45,511 nt of DNA. Origin: Actinomycetota bacterium (lineage in GTDB: Bacteria; Actinomycetota; Coriobacteriia; Anaerosomatales; PHET01). The notes under the pieces are model-generated. The model was not told the DNA's origin and did not search any database. It worked only from the letters and a program-made list of their open reading frames with translations. The stretch covers positions 1 through 45,511 of the forward strand of contig JAJUJM010000013.1 in the NCBI GenBank assembly GCA_029265315.1, in the 5' to 3' direction. Both the position numbers and the translations under genes were made by a program. Positions 34,818 through 43,071 of the stretch are shown piece by piece (within the stretch, counting starts at the first letter, position 1; each line of letters starts with the position of its first letter).

Positions 34818-35605
34818 GTGTGCCGGTCCCGTTCGGCCAGTACGTACCGGGCTCCTCGCCGGTACATGGCCTGGAAGCGCGCGTGAAGATCGGCGTGACC
34901 GCTGTGTTCACGGTCGCGCTCTTCGCGATGGAGACATGGATGGGGCTTGCAGGCGCCGCCATCGCGGTCGTCGCGGTCGTCGCGGTCTCCTCTGTGCCCC
35001 CACGGCTCGTGCTGCGGGGCATTCGGCCGATCGCGTGGCTCATGGTGTTCACGGTGCTGGCCAACGCTTTGACATGGGGCGGGACCGGCGTGCGGTGGCA
35101 TGCCGGACCGTTGGGCGTGTCGGAGGAGGGCCTGATGCGAGGCGTCTTCTTCGCTGTACGGATAGTCATCCTCGTCGCAGGGACCTCACTCGTCACCCTG
35201 ACCACATCGCCCGTGGACCTCACTGATGCGCTGTCCCGGTTGATGTGGCCTTTGAGCGTCATGGGGTTCCCGGCTGACGACGCCGCCATGATGTTGACCA
35301 TCGCACTGCGCTTCATCCCGACCACGGCCGAGGAGGCCGAACGCATCGTCATCGCGCAGACGGCGCGCGGAGCCCGGTTCGACCTGGGAGGACCGGTGCG
35401 ACGGGCGCGCGCATGGGTACCCGTGCTCGTGCCTCTGTTCGTGCGGCTGTTCCGACGCGCCGATGACCTGGCCATAGCCATGGAGTCTCGCTGTTACACC
35501 GGCGTCGGTCGTACGCATCTGCGTGTGTCATCTCTGCGTCCGGTCGACTGGATGGTGCTCGTCGCGGGGGTGGCACTGGCCATCGGGGGCGGTATGTACC
35601 TGTGA
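34814..35605 (+). CDS. ecfT: Energy-coupling factor transporter transmembrane protein EcfT
   Basis: Membrane scaffold (263 residues, several hydrophobic helices) that joins the two ATPases to S-components. The coupling-helix motifs are TARGARFDLGG and AMESRCYTG (the second is S-R-C instead of A-R-G). The GTG at 34814 overlaps the ecfA2 stop and has GAGG eight bases upstream; GTG codons at 34805 and 34820 are alternatives. Begins MSVPVPFGQYVPGSSPVHGL. Confidence 0.93.
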   Translation: MSVPVPFGQYVPGSSPVHGLEARVKIGVTAVFTVALFAMETWMGLAGAAIAVVAVVAVSSVPPRLVLRGIRPIAWLMVFTVLANALTWGGTGVRWHAGPLGVSEEGLMRGVFFAVRIVILVAGTSLVTLTTSPVDLTDALSRLMWPLSVMGFPADDAAMMLTIALRFIPTTAEEAERIVIAQTARGARFDLGGPVRRARAWVPVLVPLFVRLFRRADDLAIAMESRCYTGVGRTHLRVSSLRPVDWMVLVAGVALAIGGGMYL

Positions 35606-35621
35606 CAGGGGAGGTGGGACC

Positions 35622-36440
35622 GTGAGACCGACCGCTACGCCGTCAGCCGTCGCGGACACACACGTGGCGCCACACGCCTTCGCAGTCGAGATCGCGTACG
35701 ACGGAGAGCCCTTCAGCGGGTTCGCGCGTCAGCCGGGGCGCGATACGGTCCAAGGGCGCCTCGAGGCGGCGTTGGCGACGGTGCTGCGCCGAGATGTAGT
35801 GACGACGGGGGCCGGTCGTACTGACGCGGGTGTTCACGCACTGGGTCAGGTGGTGAGTTTCGATGCGGACGGCGAGGAGCCTCCCCCGGCCGTCCTCAGG
35901 CGTTCTCTGCAGGCGCTGACGGGGCGCCATGTCGTCATCCGAGACGTCCGAATGGCCCGCGCCGGCTTCTCCGCCCGTTTCGATGCACTGGCTCGCGAGT
36001 ACCGGTATCGGATCGTCGACGGCAAGGTGCCGCCGCTGTTCCTGGCCAGGTTCGCTTGGCATGTGCCGACGGCGTTGGATGTCACGAGGATGTGCGAAGC
36101 GGCGAGCGTCCTGGTAGGCGAGCACGACTTCCGCTCGTTCACATCGGCCCAGTCGGCGCAAGGGAAGAACACCGTCCGTCGCATCGACGCGCTGGAGATC
36201 GTGTCCGAGGAGCATCTGGGAGAAACCTGCGTTCGCATACGAGTGGTGGGGAACGCGTTCCTTCACTCCATGGTGCGTGTGGTCGTGGGCTCGCTCGTTG
36301 AGATCGGCGCTGGCCGCAGGAAGGCATCATGGCTGGGCGAGGTGCTCGCTGCCAGAGACAGGGCGGCGGCGGGGCCCACGGCGCCTGCGCACGGGCTGAC
36401 GTTTCACGCGGTCTCCTACCCTGACGAGGTGTGGTTGTGA
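35622..36440 (+). CDS. truA: tRNA pseudouridine(38-40) synthase TruA
   Basis: Converts uridines 38-40 in the tRNA anticodon arm to pseudouridine. 272 residues; catalytic Asp68 in GAGRTDAGVHALGQVVSF. Further family segments are ALAREYRYRI and RIRVVGNAFLHSMVRVVVG. The GTG at 35622 follows GGGGAGG; the first 18 residues are a non-conserved extension before FAVEIAYDG. Same order (ecfT-truA-rplM-rpsI) as in Bacillota. Confidence 0.95.
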   Translation: MRPTATPSAVADTHVAPHAFAVEIAYDGEPFSGFARQPGRDTVQGRLEAALATVLRRDVVTTGAGRTDAGVHALGQVVSFDADGEEPPPAVLRRSLQALTGRHVVIRDVRMARAGFSARFDALAREYRYRIVDGKVPPLFLARFAWHVPTALDVTRMCEAASVLVGEHDFRSFTSAQSAQGKNTVRRIDALEIVSEEHLGETCVRIRVVGNAFLHSMVRVVVGSLVEIGAGRRKASWLGEVLAARDRAAAGPTAPAHGLTFHAVSYPDEVWL

Positions 36441-36496
36441 TCGAAGGGGAGGATCTCGTCCAGGCGCACCATGGACACGCCCGGGCGCGTGTATCG

Positions 36497-36525
36497 TTGA
36501 CGCTGCCCTGAGGCGCGGATAGAAT
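36497..36525 (+). promoter_or_regulatory. Promoter for rplM-rpsI
   Basis: TTGACG at 36497-36502, 17-base spacer, TAGAAT at 36520-36525, about 60 bases ahead of rplM and after truA. Confidence 0.7.
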
Positions 36526-36592
36526 GGCAGGGTTCGTTTCCGCCAGCCCCGTGATACGGACACTGGATTCCACGCGCAGTTGGAGGACCACG

Positions 36593-37027
36593 TTGAAGAC
36601 CTACCATGCCAAGCCCGGCGAAGTCGAGCGCGAGTGGCTGCTCGTCGACGCTACGGACATGGTGCTCGGCCGGCTCGCAAGCGAGGTGGCGCAGATCCTC
36701 AAGGGTAAGCGCAAGCCGGTCTACACGCCCCACGTCGACACCGGCGACTTCGTCGTCATCATCAACGCCGAGAAGGTCCGTCTGACGGGCAACAAGGCGA
36801 ACACGAAGAGTTACTTCTCCCACTCGGGTTTTCCCGGTGGCCTCAAGGAGGTCTCGTTCCAGCGCATGCTGGCGAAGCACCCCGAGCGCATCGTCGAGAA
36901 GGCCGTGAGGGGCATGCTCCCCAAGAACTCCCTTGGCCGGGCCATGGGCAAGAAGCTCAAGGTCTACGCCGGCCCGGAGCATCCGCACCAGGCCCAGAAG
37001 CCGCGTCAGATCACGCTGGAGGCATAG
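36593..37027 (+). CDS. rplM: 50S ribosomal protein L13
   Basis: 144-residue early-assembly protein. The TTG at 36593 gives [20 protein letters not shown], the family start, with GGAGG six bases upstream; the open frame from 36524 covers the transcript leader. Core segment [20 protein letters not shown]. rpsI follows after three bases. Confidence 0.97.
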   Translation: MKTYHAKPGEVEREWLLVDATDMVLGRLASEVAQILKGKRKPVYTPHVDTGDFVVIINAEKVRLTGNKANTKSYFSHSGFPGGLKEVSFQRMLAKHPERIVEKAVRGMLPKNSLGRAMGKKLKVYAGPEHPHQAQKPRQITLEA

Positions 37028-37030
37028 CGC

Positions 37031-37429
37031 ATGGCTGAGAACAAGGCAGTCTATCTGGGCACCGGTCGCCGCAAGAATGCGGTCGCCCGCGTGCGCCTGA
37101 TGCCGGGCACCGGCGTCATCACCTGCAACAAGAAGCCCGCAGTCGAGTACTTCGGTCGCGAGGCGCTGGTCAACTTCGCCGCGACGCCGTTCCGTGTCAC
37201 TGACACCGTCGATCGTTTCGATGTCGTCGCCACTCTTCACGGTGGTGGCGTGTCGGGGCAGGCCGGCGCGCTGCGTCACGGCATCGCCCGTGCGTTGCTC
37301 GAGGCCGGCGAGGAGTATCGTGGCGAGCTGAAGAAGGCCGGCCTGCTGCGTCGCGACCCGCGTATGGTCGAGCGCAAGAAGTACGGTCTCAAGAAGGCCC
37401 GCAAGCGCCCGCAGTTCTCCAAGCGCTAG
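37031..37429 (+). CDS. rpsI: 30S ribosomal protein S9
   Basis: 132-residue protein whose C-terminal tail ([10 protein letters not shown]) reaches P-site tRNA. It begins [20 protein letters not shown]; core [23 protein letters not shown] at 37031. Followed by a long terminator hairpin. Confidence 0.98.
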   Translation: MAENKAVYLGTGRRKNAVARVRLMPGTGVITCNKKPAVEYFGREALVNFAATPFRVTDTVDRFDVVATLHGGGVSGQAGALRHGIARALLEAGEEYRGELKKAGLLRRDPRMVERKKYGLKKARKRPQFSKR

Positions 37430-37457
37430 TTCGCGGCCGCACGACCACCGATTCCAG

Positions 37458-37492
37458 ACGGGGGCTCGCCGAAGATGCGGCGGGCCCCCGTT
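37458..37492 (+). terminator. Terminator after rpsI
   Basis: ACGGGGGCTCGCCG (37458-37471) pairs with CGGCGGGCCCCCGT (37478-37491) over 14 bp with one T-G pair and a 6-base loop. The T tract is minimal. Confidence 0.7.
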
Positions 37493-37521
37493 GCACTCTT
37501 GAAGGACGAGGAGGGCCACCC

Positions 37522-38868
37522 ATGAGCACGCGCCTGTTCGGAACGGACGGTGTCCGAGGAATCGCGAACGCGGAGCTCACACCCGAACTCGCTTTTCGCT
37601 TGGGCGAAGCGGCGGGACACTTCCTGGGCGACCGGGGCGCCGGTCGTATCGTCGTGGGTCGCGACACCCGCCGAAGCGGCGAGATGCTCGAAGCCGCTCT
37701 CGTCGCGGGTATCACCGCCGGCGGCGGTGACGCGTTGCTTGCCGGAGTCATCCCGACCCCTGCGGTCGCCTTTCTGGTACGCGAACTGGGCGCGGACGGC
37801 GGTGTCGTCATCTCGGCGAGCCACAACCCGCCTGAATACAACGGCATCAAGCTGTTCAGCCGCGAGGGCTTGAAGCTTCCCGACGAGCTTGAGGACGAGA
37901 TCGAGGCGTTCTGCACCTCGTCCCGGGACTGGACGCGCCCGACCGGAGGTGGTGTGGGCCGTTCCCGCACCATTGAAGGCGCAGTCGAGCGCTACATCGC
38001 GCACGCCGTCGGTACGGTGAGTGGAGAGCTGGCCGGAATGCGTATCGCCCTTGACTGCGGGCACGGTGCGGCGACGGTGGCTTCGCGTGCGGCGTTCGAG
38101 CGTCTGGGCGCCACGGTGACCGAGATCAACGCCGACTACGATGGCATGGACATCAACGTGGGCTGTGGTTCGACCCACCTCGGTCAGTTGGCCGAACTCG
38201 TGCGCGAAGGTGATTTCGATCTGGGCATCGCGCACGACGGTGACGCGGACCGTGTGTTGGCCGTCGATGAGTTGGGCCAAGAGGTCGACGGAGATCAGAT
38301 CATGGCTGTCACCGCGCTTCGCATGAAGCAGGAGGGCCGCCTCGCCGGCGACACCGTCGTGTCGACCGTGATGTGCAACCTCGGCTTCGAGGTCGCCATG
38401 CGCGAACACGGGATCACCGTGGTAAAGACCAAGGTGGGCGACCGGTACGTCCTCGAACAGATGCAGGCGATGGGGGCGAACCTGGGAGGCGAGCAGTCCG
38501 GCCACATCATATTCCTTGACCACAACACCACCGGCGACGGCTTGGTCACGGCGTTGCAGCTGGCCGCGGCACTCCGAGATGGAGGGCGGCCACTGTCTGC
38601 GCTCACCGAGGTGATGTCGCGCTACCCTCAGGTCCTCGTCAACGTACGCGTCGCGGACAAGACGCGACTGGGGACGAGTGCGGCCATCAGCAGCGCCATC
38701 CACGCTGCCGAAGAGCGGCTGGGTGACTCGGGACGCGTCTTGGTCCGGGCCTCCGGTACCGAGCCGGTCGTCCGAGTGATGGCCGAGGCGTCAGACGAGG
38801 CCACGGCGCGAGAGGTCGTCGATTCCCTGGTGACGTTGGTCATCCGTGAGCTGGGTGGGACGATCTGA
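37522..38868 (+). CDS. glmM: Phosphoglucosamine mutase
   Basis: Converts glucosamine-6-phosphate to glucosamine-1-phosphate for UDP-GlcNAc and peptidoglycan. 448 residues. Phosphoserine is S100 in SASHNPPEYNGIK; metal loop DGDADR at 239-244; sugar-binding GEQSGHII; phosphate-binding RASGTEPVVRVM near the end. ATG at 37522 after a GGACGAGGAGG site. glmS, the preceding step of the pathway, lies two genes downstream. Confidence 0.97.
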   Translation: MSTRLFGTDGVRGIANAELTPELAFRLGEAAGHFLGDRGAGRIVVGRDTRRSGEMLEAALVAGITAGGGDALLAGVIPTPAVAFLVRELGADGGVVISASHNPPEYNGIKLFSREGLKLPDELEDEIEAFCTSSRDWTRPTGGGVGRSRTIEGAVERYIAHAVGTVSGELAGMRIALDCGHGAATVASRAAFERLGATVTEINADYDGMDINVGCGSTHLGQLAELVREGDFDLGIAHDGDADRVLAVDELGQEVDGDQIMAVTALRMKQEGRLAGDTVVSTVMCNLGFEVAMREHGITVVKTKVGDRYVLEQMQAMGANLGGEQSGHIIFLDHNTTGDGLVTALQLAAALRDGGRPLSALTEVMSRYPQVLVNVRVADKTRLGTSAAISSAIHAAEERLGDSGRVLVRASGTEPVVRVMAEASDEATAREVVDSLVTLVIRELGGTI

Positions 38869-38870
38869 CC

Positions 38871-40310
38871 GTGCTCGGCTCCTTCGAAGACGAACGGGCC
38901 GCCTTTCAAGCGGCGAACCCCGGGTTCGACTCGGACGCACTGGCGGAGCTGCGTCTCAAGGAGTACGGGCGACTCGAGCAACTCGGGCAGACCTACCTCG
39001 ACTACACGGGTGGCGGTCTGTATGCGGTGTCCCAGATCACCCGGCACGGCCAGCTGCTCGCCGGCGGCGTGTTCGGCAACCCGCACTCGCACAACCCCAC
39101 GTCACTCGCGTCGACCGCGCTTGTCGAACAGGCGCGTGAGGCCGTGCTCCGGCATCTGAACGCCGATCCCGCCGAGTATGACGTGGTCTTCACCCAGAAC
39201 GCGAGCGGTGCGCTCAAACTCGTCGGCGAGGCGTACCCATTCAGCAGCGACTCGTGCTACCTCGTCAGTTACGACAACCACAACTCGGTCAACGGCATAC
39301 GTGAGTTCGCTCGCCGCGCCGGAGCGACGGTGTCCTACGTGCCCGTACGGCCATCCGATCTTCGCCTCGACCGAGCGCTCGTCGAACGCGAACTCGAACG
39401 TCCAGCGTGCGGCACGCAGCTCTTCGCCTATCCCGCTCAGTCGAACTTCAGCGGTGTGAAGCATCCGCTCGAGTGGGTCGAAGCGGCTAAGCGGCGCGGT
39501 TTCGATGTGCTGCTCGACTGCGCGGCCTTCGCGCCCACCAATCGGCTCGACCTCTCATCGGTGAAGCCCGACTACGTGCCGCTGTCGTTCTACAAGATGT
39601 TCGGCTACCCGACCGGGATCGGTGCCCTCGTCGCACGCCACGAGGCGCTTGCCAAGCTCGTCCGTCCGTGGTTCGCCGGGGGCACGATAACGCTCGCGTC
39701 GGTGCAGAGTGGTAAGTATGCGCTGGCTCCGGGCCACGCCGGTTTCGAGGACGGCACCGTCGACTACCTGGGGCTCCCCGCAGTCACAATGGGACTCGAG
39801 CACATCGCGCGGATCGGGATCGACACGATCAACGCCCGCGTGACGGCACTGGCGGGCTGGCTGTTGCGTTGGATGCGTGAAGCGCGTCACAGCGACGGGG
39901 CGCCTCTGGTCCGTGTGTTCGGCCCGCGCGACGTCGAGGCCCGCGGGGCCACGATCGCGTTCTACCTGCTCGATCCTGACGGGGGTATCTTCGATGTCGA
40001 CCGCGTGGAGCGTCGGGCCGGCGAGCACGGTATCTCCTTGCGCACGGGGTGTTTCTGCAACCCTGGAGATGGTGAAGTGGCGCATCGTATCACCGCCGCT
40101 GAGATGGAAGCGTGCTTCGATCAGGGCGAGCGCTCATCGCGAGAGCCGGTGACGCTCAAGGAGTGCCAGCGTCTGATCGAAGATGCGAGCGGCAAAGTGC
40201 CCAACACCATTCGCATCTCGCTGGGGATCGCGAGTGATTTCGGTGATGTGTGGCGTTTCGCCAGGTTCGCCGAGTCCTATCTTGACCGCTACACGGCCGA
40301 CGACCGATAG
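38871..40310 (+). CDS. PLP-dependent class V aminotransferase, molybdenum-cofactor-sulfurase-like
   Basis: 479 residues. It resembles the N-terminal cysteine-desulfurase-like domain of eukaryotic Moco sulfurase: YLDYTGGGLYAVSQI, GNPHSHNPTS, DNHNSVNGIREFARRAGA. D216 (LLDCAAF) should bind the PLP ring nitrogen and K242 (SFYKMFGYPTGIGAL) form the Schiff base. RTGCFCNPG (391-399) holds two cysteines, one a candidate persulfide carrier. The C-terminal MOSC domain of Moco sulfurase is absent. GTG start at 38871, two bases after glmM. Activity and substrate are unknown; sulfur transfer is inferred. Confidence 0.85.
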   Translation: MLGSFEDERAAFQAANPGFDSDALAELRLKEYGRLEQLGQTYLDYTGGGLYAVSQITRHGQLLAGGVFGNPHSHNPTSLASTALVEQAREAVLRHLNADPAEYDVVFTQNASGALKLVGEAYPFSSDSCYLVSYDNHNSVNGIREFARRAGATVSYVPVRPSDLRLDRALVERELERPACGTQLFAYPAQSNFSGVKHPLEWVEAAKRRGFDVLLDCAAFAPTNRLDLSSVKPDYVPLSFYKMFGYPTGIGALVARHEALAKLVRPWFAGGTITLASVQSGKYALAPGHAGFEDGTVDYLGLPAVTMGLEHIARIGIDTINARVTALAGWLLRWMREARHSDGAPLVRVFGPRDVEARGATIAFYLLDPDGGIFDVDRVERRAGEHGISLRTGCFCNPGDGEVAHRITAAEMEACFDQGERSSREPVTLKECQRLIEDASGKVPNTIRISLGIASDFGDVWRFARFAESYLDRYTADDR

Positions 40311-40352
40311 TGGCGCCGTCCGTGGCGCTCCGGCGGCGTGGGCGCGTCGGGT

Positions 40353-40358
40353 TACAAT
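40353..40358 (+). promoter_or_regulatory. Probable -10 box of the glmS promoter
   Basis: TACAAT lies 65 bases upstream of the ribozyme cleavage site. No good -35 hexamer was found at 16-18 bases, so the call is tentative. Confidence 0.4.
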
Positions 40359-40422
40359 GGTGGTAGCCGGAACATCTCCGCGAAGACGAGAGGAGCAGCG
40401 CCCACCCAAGACCGTATGACCA

Positions 40423-40640
40423 AGCGCCAGGACTGGATCAGTCTCGATGCACAGCGCCGTTCGAGACCGCGATCGCACCGCGCGTGCGTGTCGCGCCAGT
40501 CGACGAGGAGAGGGTCGATCGAAGCATTCGGCGGATGGCCCTCCGGCCCCATCGGTGGTCGTGACGTCGTCAACAAATCCTGCGGGTGACCGCAGGGACA
40601 AAGTGACGGCGAGTCCGTGTCTCGATCTCATCGGCCTGTG
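40423..40640 (+). ncRNA. glmS self-cleaving ribozyme/riboswitch
   Basis: The glmS 5' UTR has the conserved core: AGCGCCAGGACTGG at the cleavage site (predicted cut between A40423 and G40424), GACGAGGAGAGG (40502-40513), ATTCGGCGGATGGCCCTCC (40526-40544), the ACAAATCC segment, a CTGCGG/CCGCAG hairpin and GGGACAAAGTGACGG near 40595-40609. GGCG in the middle segment can pair with GCGCC as helix P2.2. In known cases glucosamine-6-phosphate is the cofactor; cleavage leads to mRNA decay and less GlmS. The 3' limit is approximate. The rest of the 410-base gap (40311-40720) holds no gene. Confidence 0.92.
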
Positions 40641-40720
40641 ATCACGCGTGCGGCGCGCTGTGCCTCAGGGCACCACAGGACCACCTGATCCCATCCTCGA
40701 ACCGAAAGGTCGGTACGCAC

Positions 40721-42544
40721 ATGTGCGGACTCGTCGGATACACGGGAAACCGGGTCGCCAGCGAGGTGCTCATCAAGGGCCTCGCGCGTCTCGAGTACCG
40801 CGGCTACGACTCGGCCGGTGTCGCCTGCGTGCGCGGTGGCGAGTTGGCCGTCGTCAGGCGGGTCGGCAAGCTCGTGAACCTCAGGACCGCGCTGGACGGC
40901 GCGCCCATCGTGTCGACGGTGGGCATCGGTCATACGCGGTGGGCGACCCACGGTCGTCCAAGTGAGGAGAACGCCCATCCTCACTGTGACTGCACGGGCC
41001 GTATCGCACTCGTCCACAACGGCATCATCGAGAACTACCTCGAACTGCGCGACGAGCTGGCCGCGGCGGGCCACATCCTGCGTTCGGAGACGGACACCGA
41101 GGCCATCGTCCACCTCGTGGAAAGCTACTACGACGGTGACCTGGCGCAGGCCGTCGCGAAAAGCATCAGACGCCTTGAGGGCAGTTATGCGCTGGCGGTG
41201 ATACACCTCGACGACCCTGGGACCATCGTCGCCGCCCGCCGCGACTCCCCGCTGATCATCGGTACCGCGAATGGCGAGAACATCGTGGCAAGCGACATTC
41301 CGGCGGTGCTCGAGTACACACGCGAGGTCGTCGTGCTCAACGACGGTCAGATCGCGATCGTGACCCCCGACGACGTGCGCGTCGTCGATGTCAACCTCGA
41401 GCCGGTCGAGCCCGAGATGATGCATGTGGAGTGGGACCTCGACGCCGCCGAGAAGGGCGGTTACGAGGACTTCATGTTGAAGGAGATCCACGAACAGCCC
41501 ACCGCGCTTCGAGAGACACTGCGCGGACGCTTCGTCGACGGTGAGATCGAGCTGTCCGAGCTCAAGATGACCCCGAGCGAGGTCTCGGCTATCGACAGGG
41601 TGTTCATCATCGCCTGTGGCACGTCGTTCCATGCGGGCCTCGTCGCGAAGAACCTCATCGAGCGCTGGGCACGCATTCCCGTCGAGGTCCAAGTGTCGAG
41701 CGAGTTCCGGTACAACGACCCCATCGTCGACGATGAGACGCTCGTGGTCGCGATAACCCAGTCTGGGGAGACCGCTGACACGCTGGCCGGGGTCCGAGAG
41801 GCGCGTGAGCGCGGGGCCAAGGTCATAGCGATCACGAATGTCGTCGGCAGCCGCGTGACGCGCGAGTCCGACGGCGTCATCTACACCCATGCGGGGCCCG
41901 AGATCGGCGTGGCGGCCACGAAGACGTTCACGGCCCAGATCGCGGCCCTGAACGTGCTGGCGCTCAAGCTCGCGCAGGCCAAGGGCACGCTCGGCAGCGA
42001 GGAGGTCGAGCGCATCTGGCTTGAGCTCTCGACCCTTCCCGACGTGGTCGAAGCGATCCTCGCCAACACCGGAGATCTGGAGGCGTGTGCGGAGGAGTAC
42101 GTGGACGCGGCCAGCTCGCTGTTCCTGGGCCGCGGCATAGGCGTGCCTGTGGCGATGGAAGGGGCGCTCAAACTCAAGGAGATCAGCTACATCCATGCGG
42201 AGGCGTACGCCGCCGGCGAGATGAAGCACGGTCCCATCGCTCTGATCACGGACGAGGTGCCGGTGGTCGTCGTCGCGACACAGGGTCACACCTATGAGAA
42301 GGTGGTGTCGAACATCCAAGAGGTGAGGGCCCGCGGTGCACAGGTCATCGCGGTCGCTACCGCCGGGGACGACGAGATCCGGCAGCACGCCGAGCACGTG
42401 CTGATGGTGCCGAGGACGAGCGAGGCGCTCTCAGCCATCCCCGCGACCGTGCCGCTGCAGCTCTTGAGCTACCACATAGCCAAGAAGCGTGGCTGCAACG
42501 TGGACCAGCCCAGGAACCTGGCGAAGTCAGTGACAGTGGAGTAG
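40721..42544 (+). CDS. glmS: Glutamine-fructose-6-phosphate aminotransferase (isomerizing)
   Basis: Makes glucosamine-6-phosphate from fructose-6-phosphate and glutamine, the entry step to UDP-GlcNAc. 607 residues. Catalytic Cys2 (MCGLVGYTGNRV) opens the N-terminal glutaminase domain (to about 225; IGHTRWATHGRPSEENAHPH). Two SIS sugar-isomerase domains follow (CGTSFHAGLVAKN; GRGIGVPVAMEGALKLKEIS), then the conserved C-terminus (NVDQPRNLAKSVTVE). ATG at 40721 with AAAGG about 12 bases upstream. Controlled by the ribozyme in its leader. Confidence 0.98.
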   Translation: MCGLVGYTGNRVASEVLIKGLARLEYRGYDSAGVACVRGGELAVVRRVGKLVNLRTALDGAPIVSTVGIGHTRWATHGRPSEENAHPHCDCTGRIALVHNGIIENYLELRDELAAAGHILRSETDTEAIVHLVESYYDGDLAQAVAKSIRRLEGSYALAVIHLDDPGTIVAARRDSPLIIGTANGENIVASDIPAVLEYTREVVVLNDGQIAIVTPDDVRVVDVNLEPVEPEMMHVEWDLDAAEKGGYEDFMLKEIHEQPTALRETLRGRFVDGEIELSELKMTPSEVSAIDRVFIIACGTSFHAGLVAKNLIERWARIPVEVQVSSEFRYNDPIVDDETLVVAITQSGETADTLAGVREARERGAKVIAITNVVGSRVTRESDGVIYTHAGPEIGVAATKTFTAQIAALNVLALKLAQAKGTLGSEEVERIWLELSTLPDVVEAILANTGDLEACAEEYVDAASSLFLGRGIGVPVAMEGALKLKEISYIHAEAYAAGEMKHGPIALITDEVPVVVVATQGHTYEKVVSNIQEVRARGAQVIAVATAGDDEIRQHAEHVLMVPRTSEALSAIPATVPLQLLSYHIAKKRGCNVDQPRNLAKSVTVE

Positions 42545-42554
42545 AGAACCTGCG

Positions 42555-43019
42555 ATGAGCGTACTCGGGTTGGGCGTCGATATCGTCGAGGTGGACCGGA
42601 TGGCCGCCGCACTCGAACGCAGGCCGCGCATGAAGGAGCGCCTCTTCTCTGAAGAGGAGCGTCGCTACTGCGACAAGCGTTCGCGCCCGGCGGTACACTA
42701 CGCCCTTCGGTTCGCCGCGAAGGAAGCGGTCTTGAAGGCATTGGGTACGGGATTCTCGGGGATGCGTTTCCGTGACGTCGAGGTCTCGCGTGACTCCACG
42801 GGCCGTCCGGTGCCGATACTGCACGGGGCGGCGGCGGCGAGGGCGGCAGAACTGGGTATCGTCGAGATGCACCTGTCGCTGTCGTTCACTCACACGACCG
42901 CCGTGGCATCCGCGGTGGCGATCACCGAGTCGGCCCGCCCCCGCAAACCCGAGAAGGTGGACCCCATGGCAGAGCTGACACGTTCGTTCAAGGCGGCGAA
43001 AGCACTGCTGGACGAATGA
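42555..43019 (+). CDS. acpS: Holo-[acyl-carrier-protein] synthase
   Basis: Transfers 4'-phosphopantetheine from CoA to acyl carrier protein. Mg2+/CoA residues D9 (LGVDIVEVDRM) and E57 (FAAKEAVLKALGTG) are present. 154 residues against about 120-130 in the family; the extra is a charged C-terminal tail after about 124 (SARPRKPEKVDPMAELTRSF). ATG at 42555, ten bases after glmS. acpS followed by nnr and alr is a common order. Confidence 0.95.
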   Translation: MSVLGLGVDIVEVDRMAAALERRPRMKERLFSEEERRYCDKRSRPAVHYALRFAAKEAVLKALGTGFSGMRFRDVEVSRDSTGRPVPILHGAAAARAAELGIVEMHLSLSFTHTTAVASAVAITESARPRKPEKVDPMAELTRSFKAAKALLDE

Positions 43020-43071
43020 CGGGAACGCGCGACGCGTCCATGTCGGTGGGACCATAGGAGGCGGTAGCGGG

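Noticed and set aside
40338-40589. 83-codon open frame upstream of glmS
   Set aside because: It covers the glmS ribozyme and shows no protein similarity or ribosome site.
40628-42397. 589-codon open frame on the - strand opposite glmS
   Set aside because: Antisense shadow of a clear GlmS gene, with His/Asp/Arg-rich unnatural composition.
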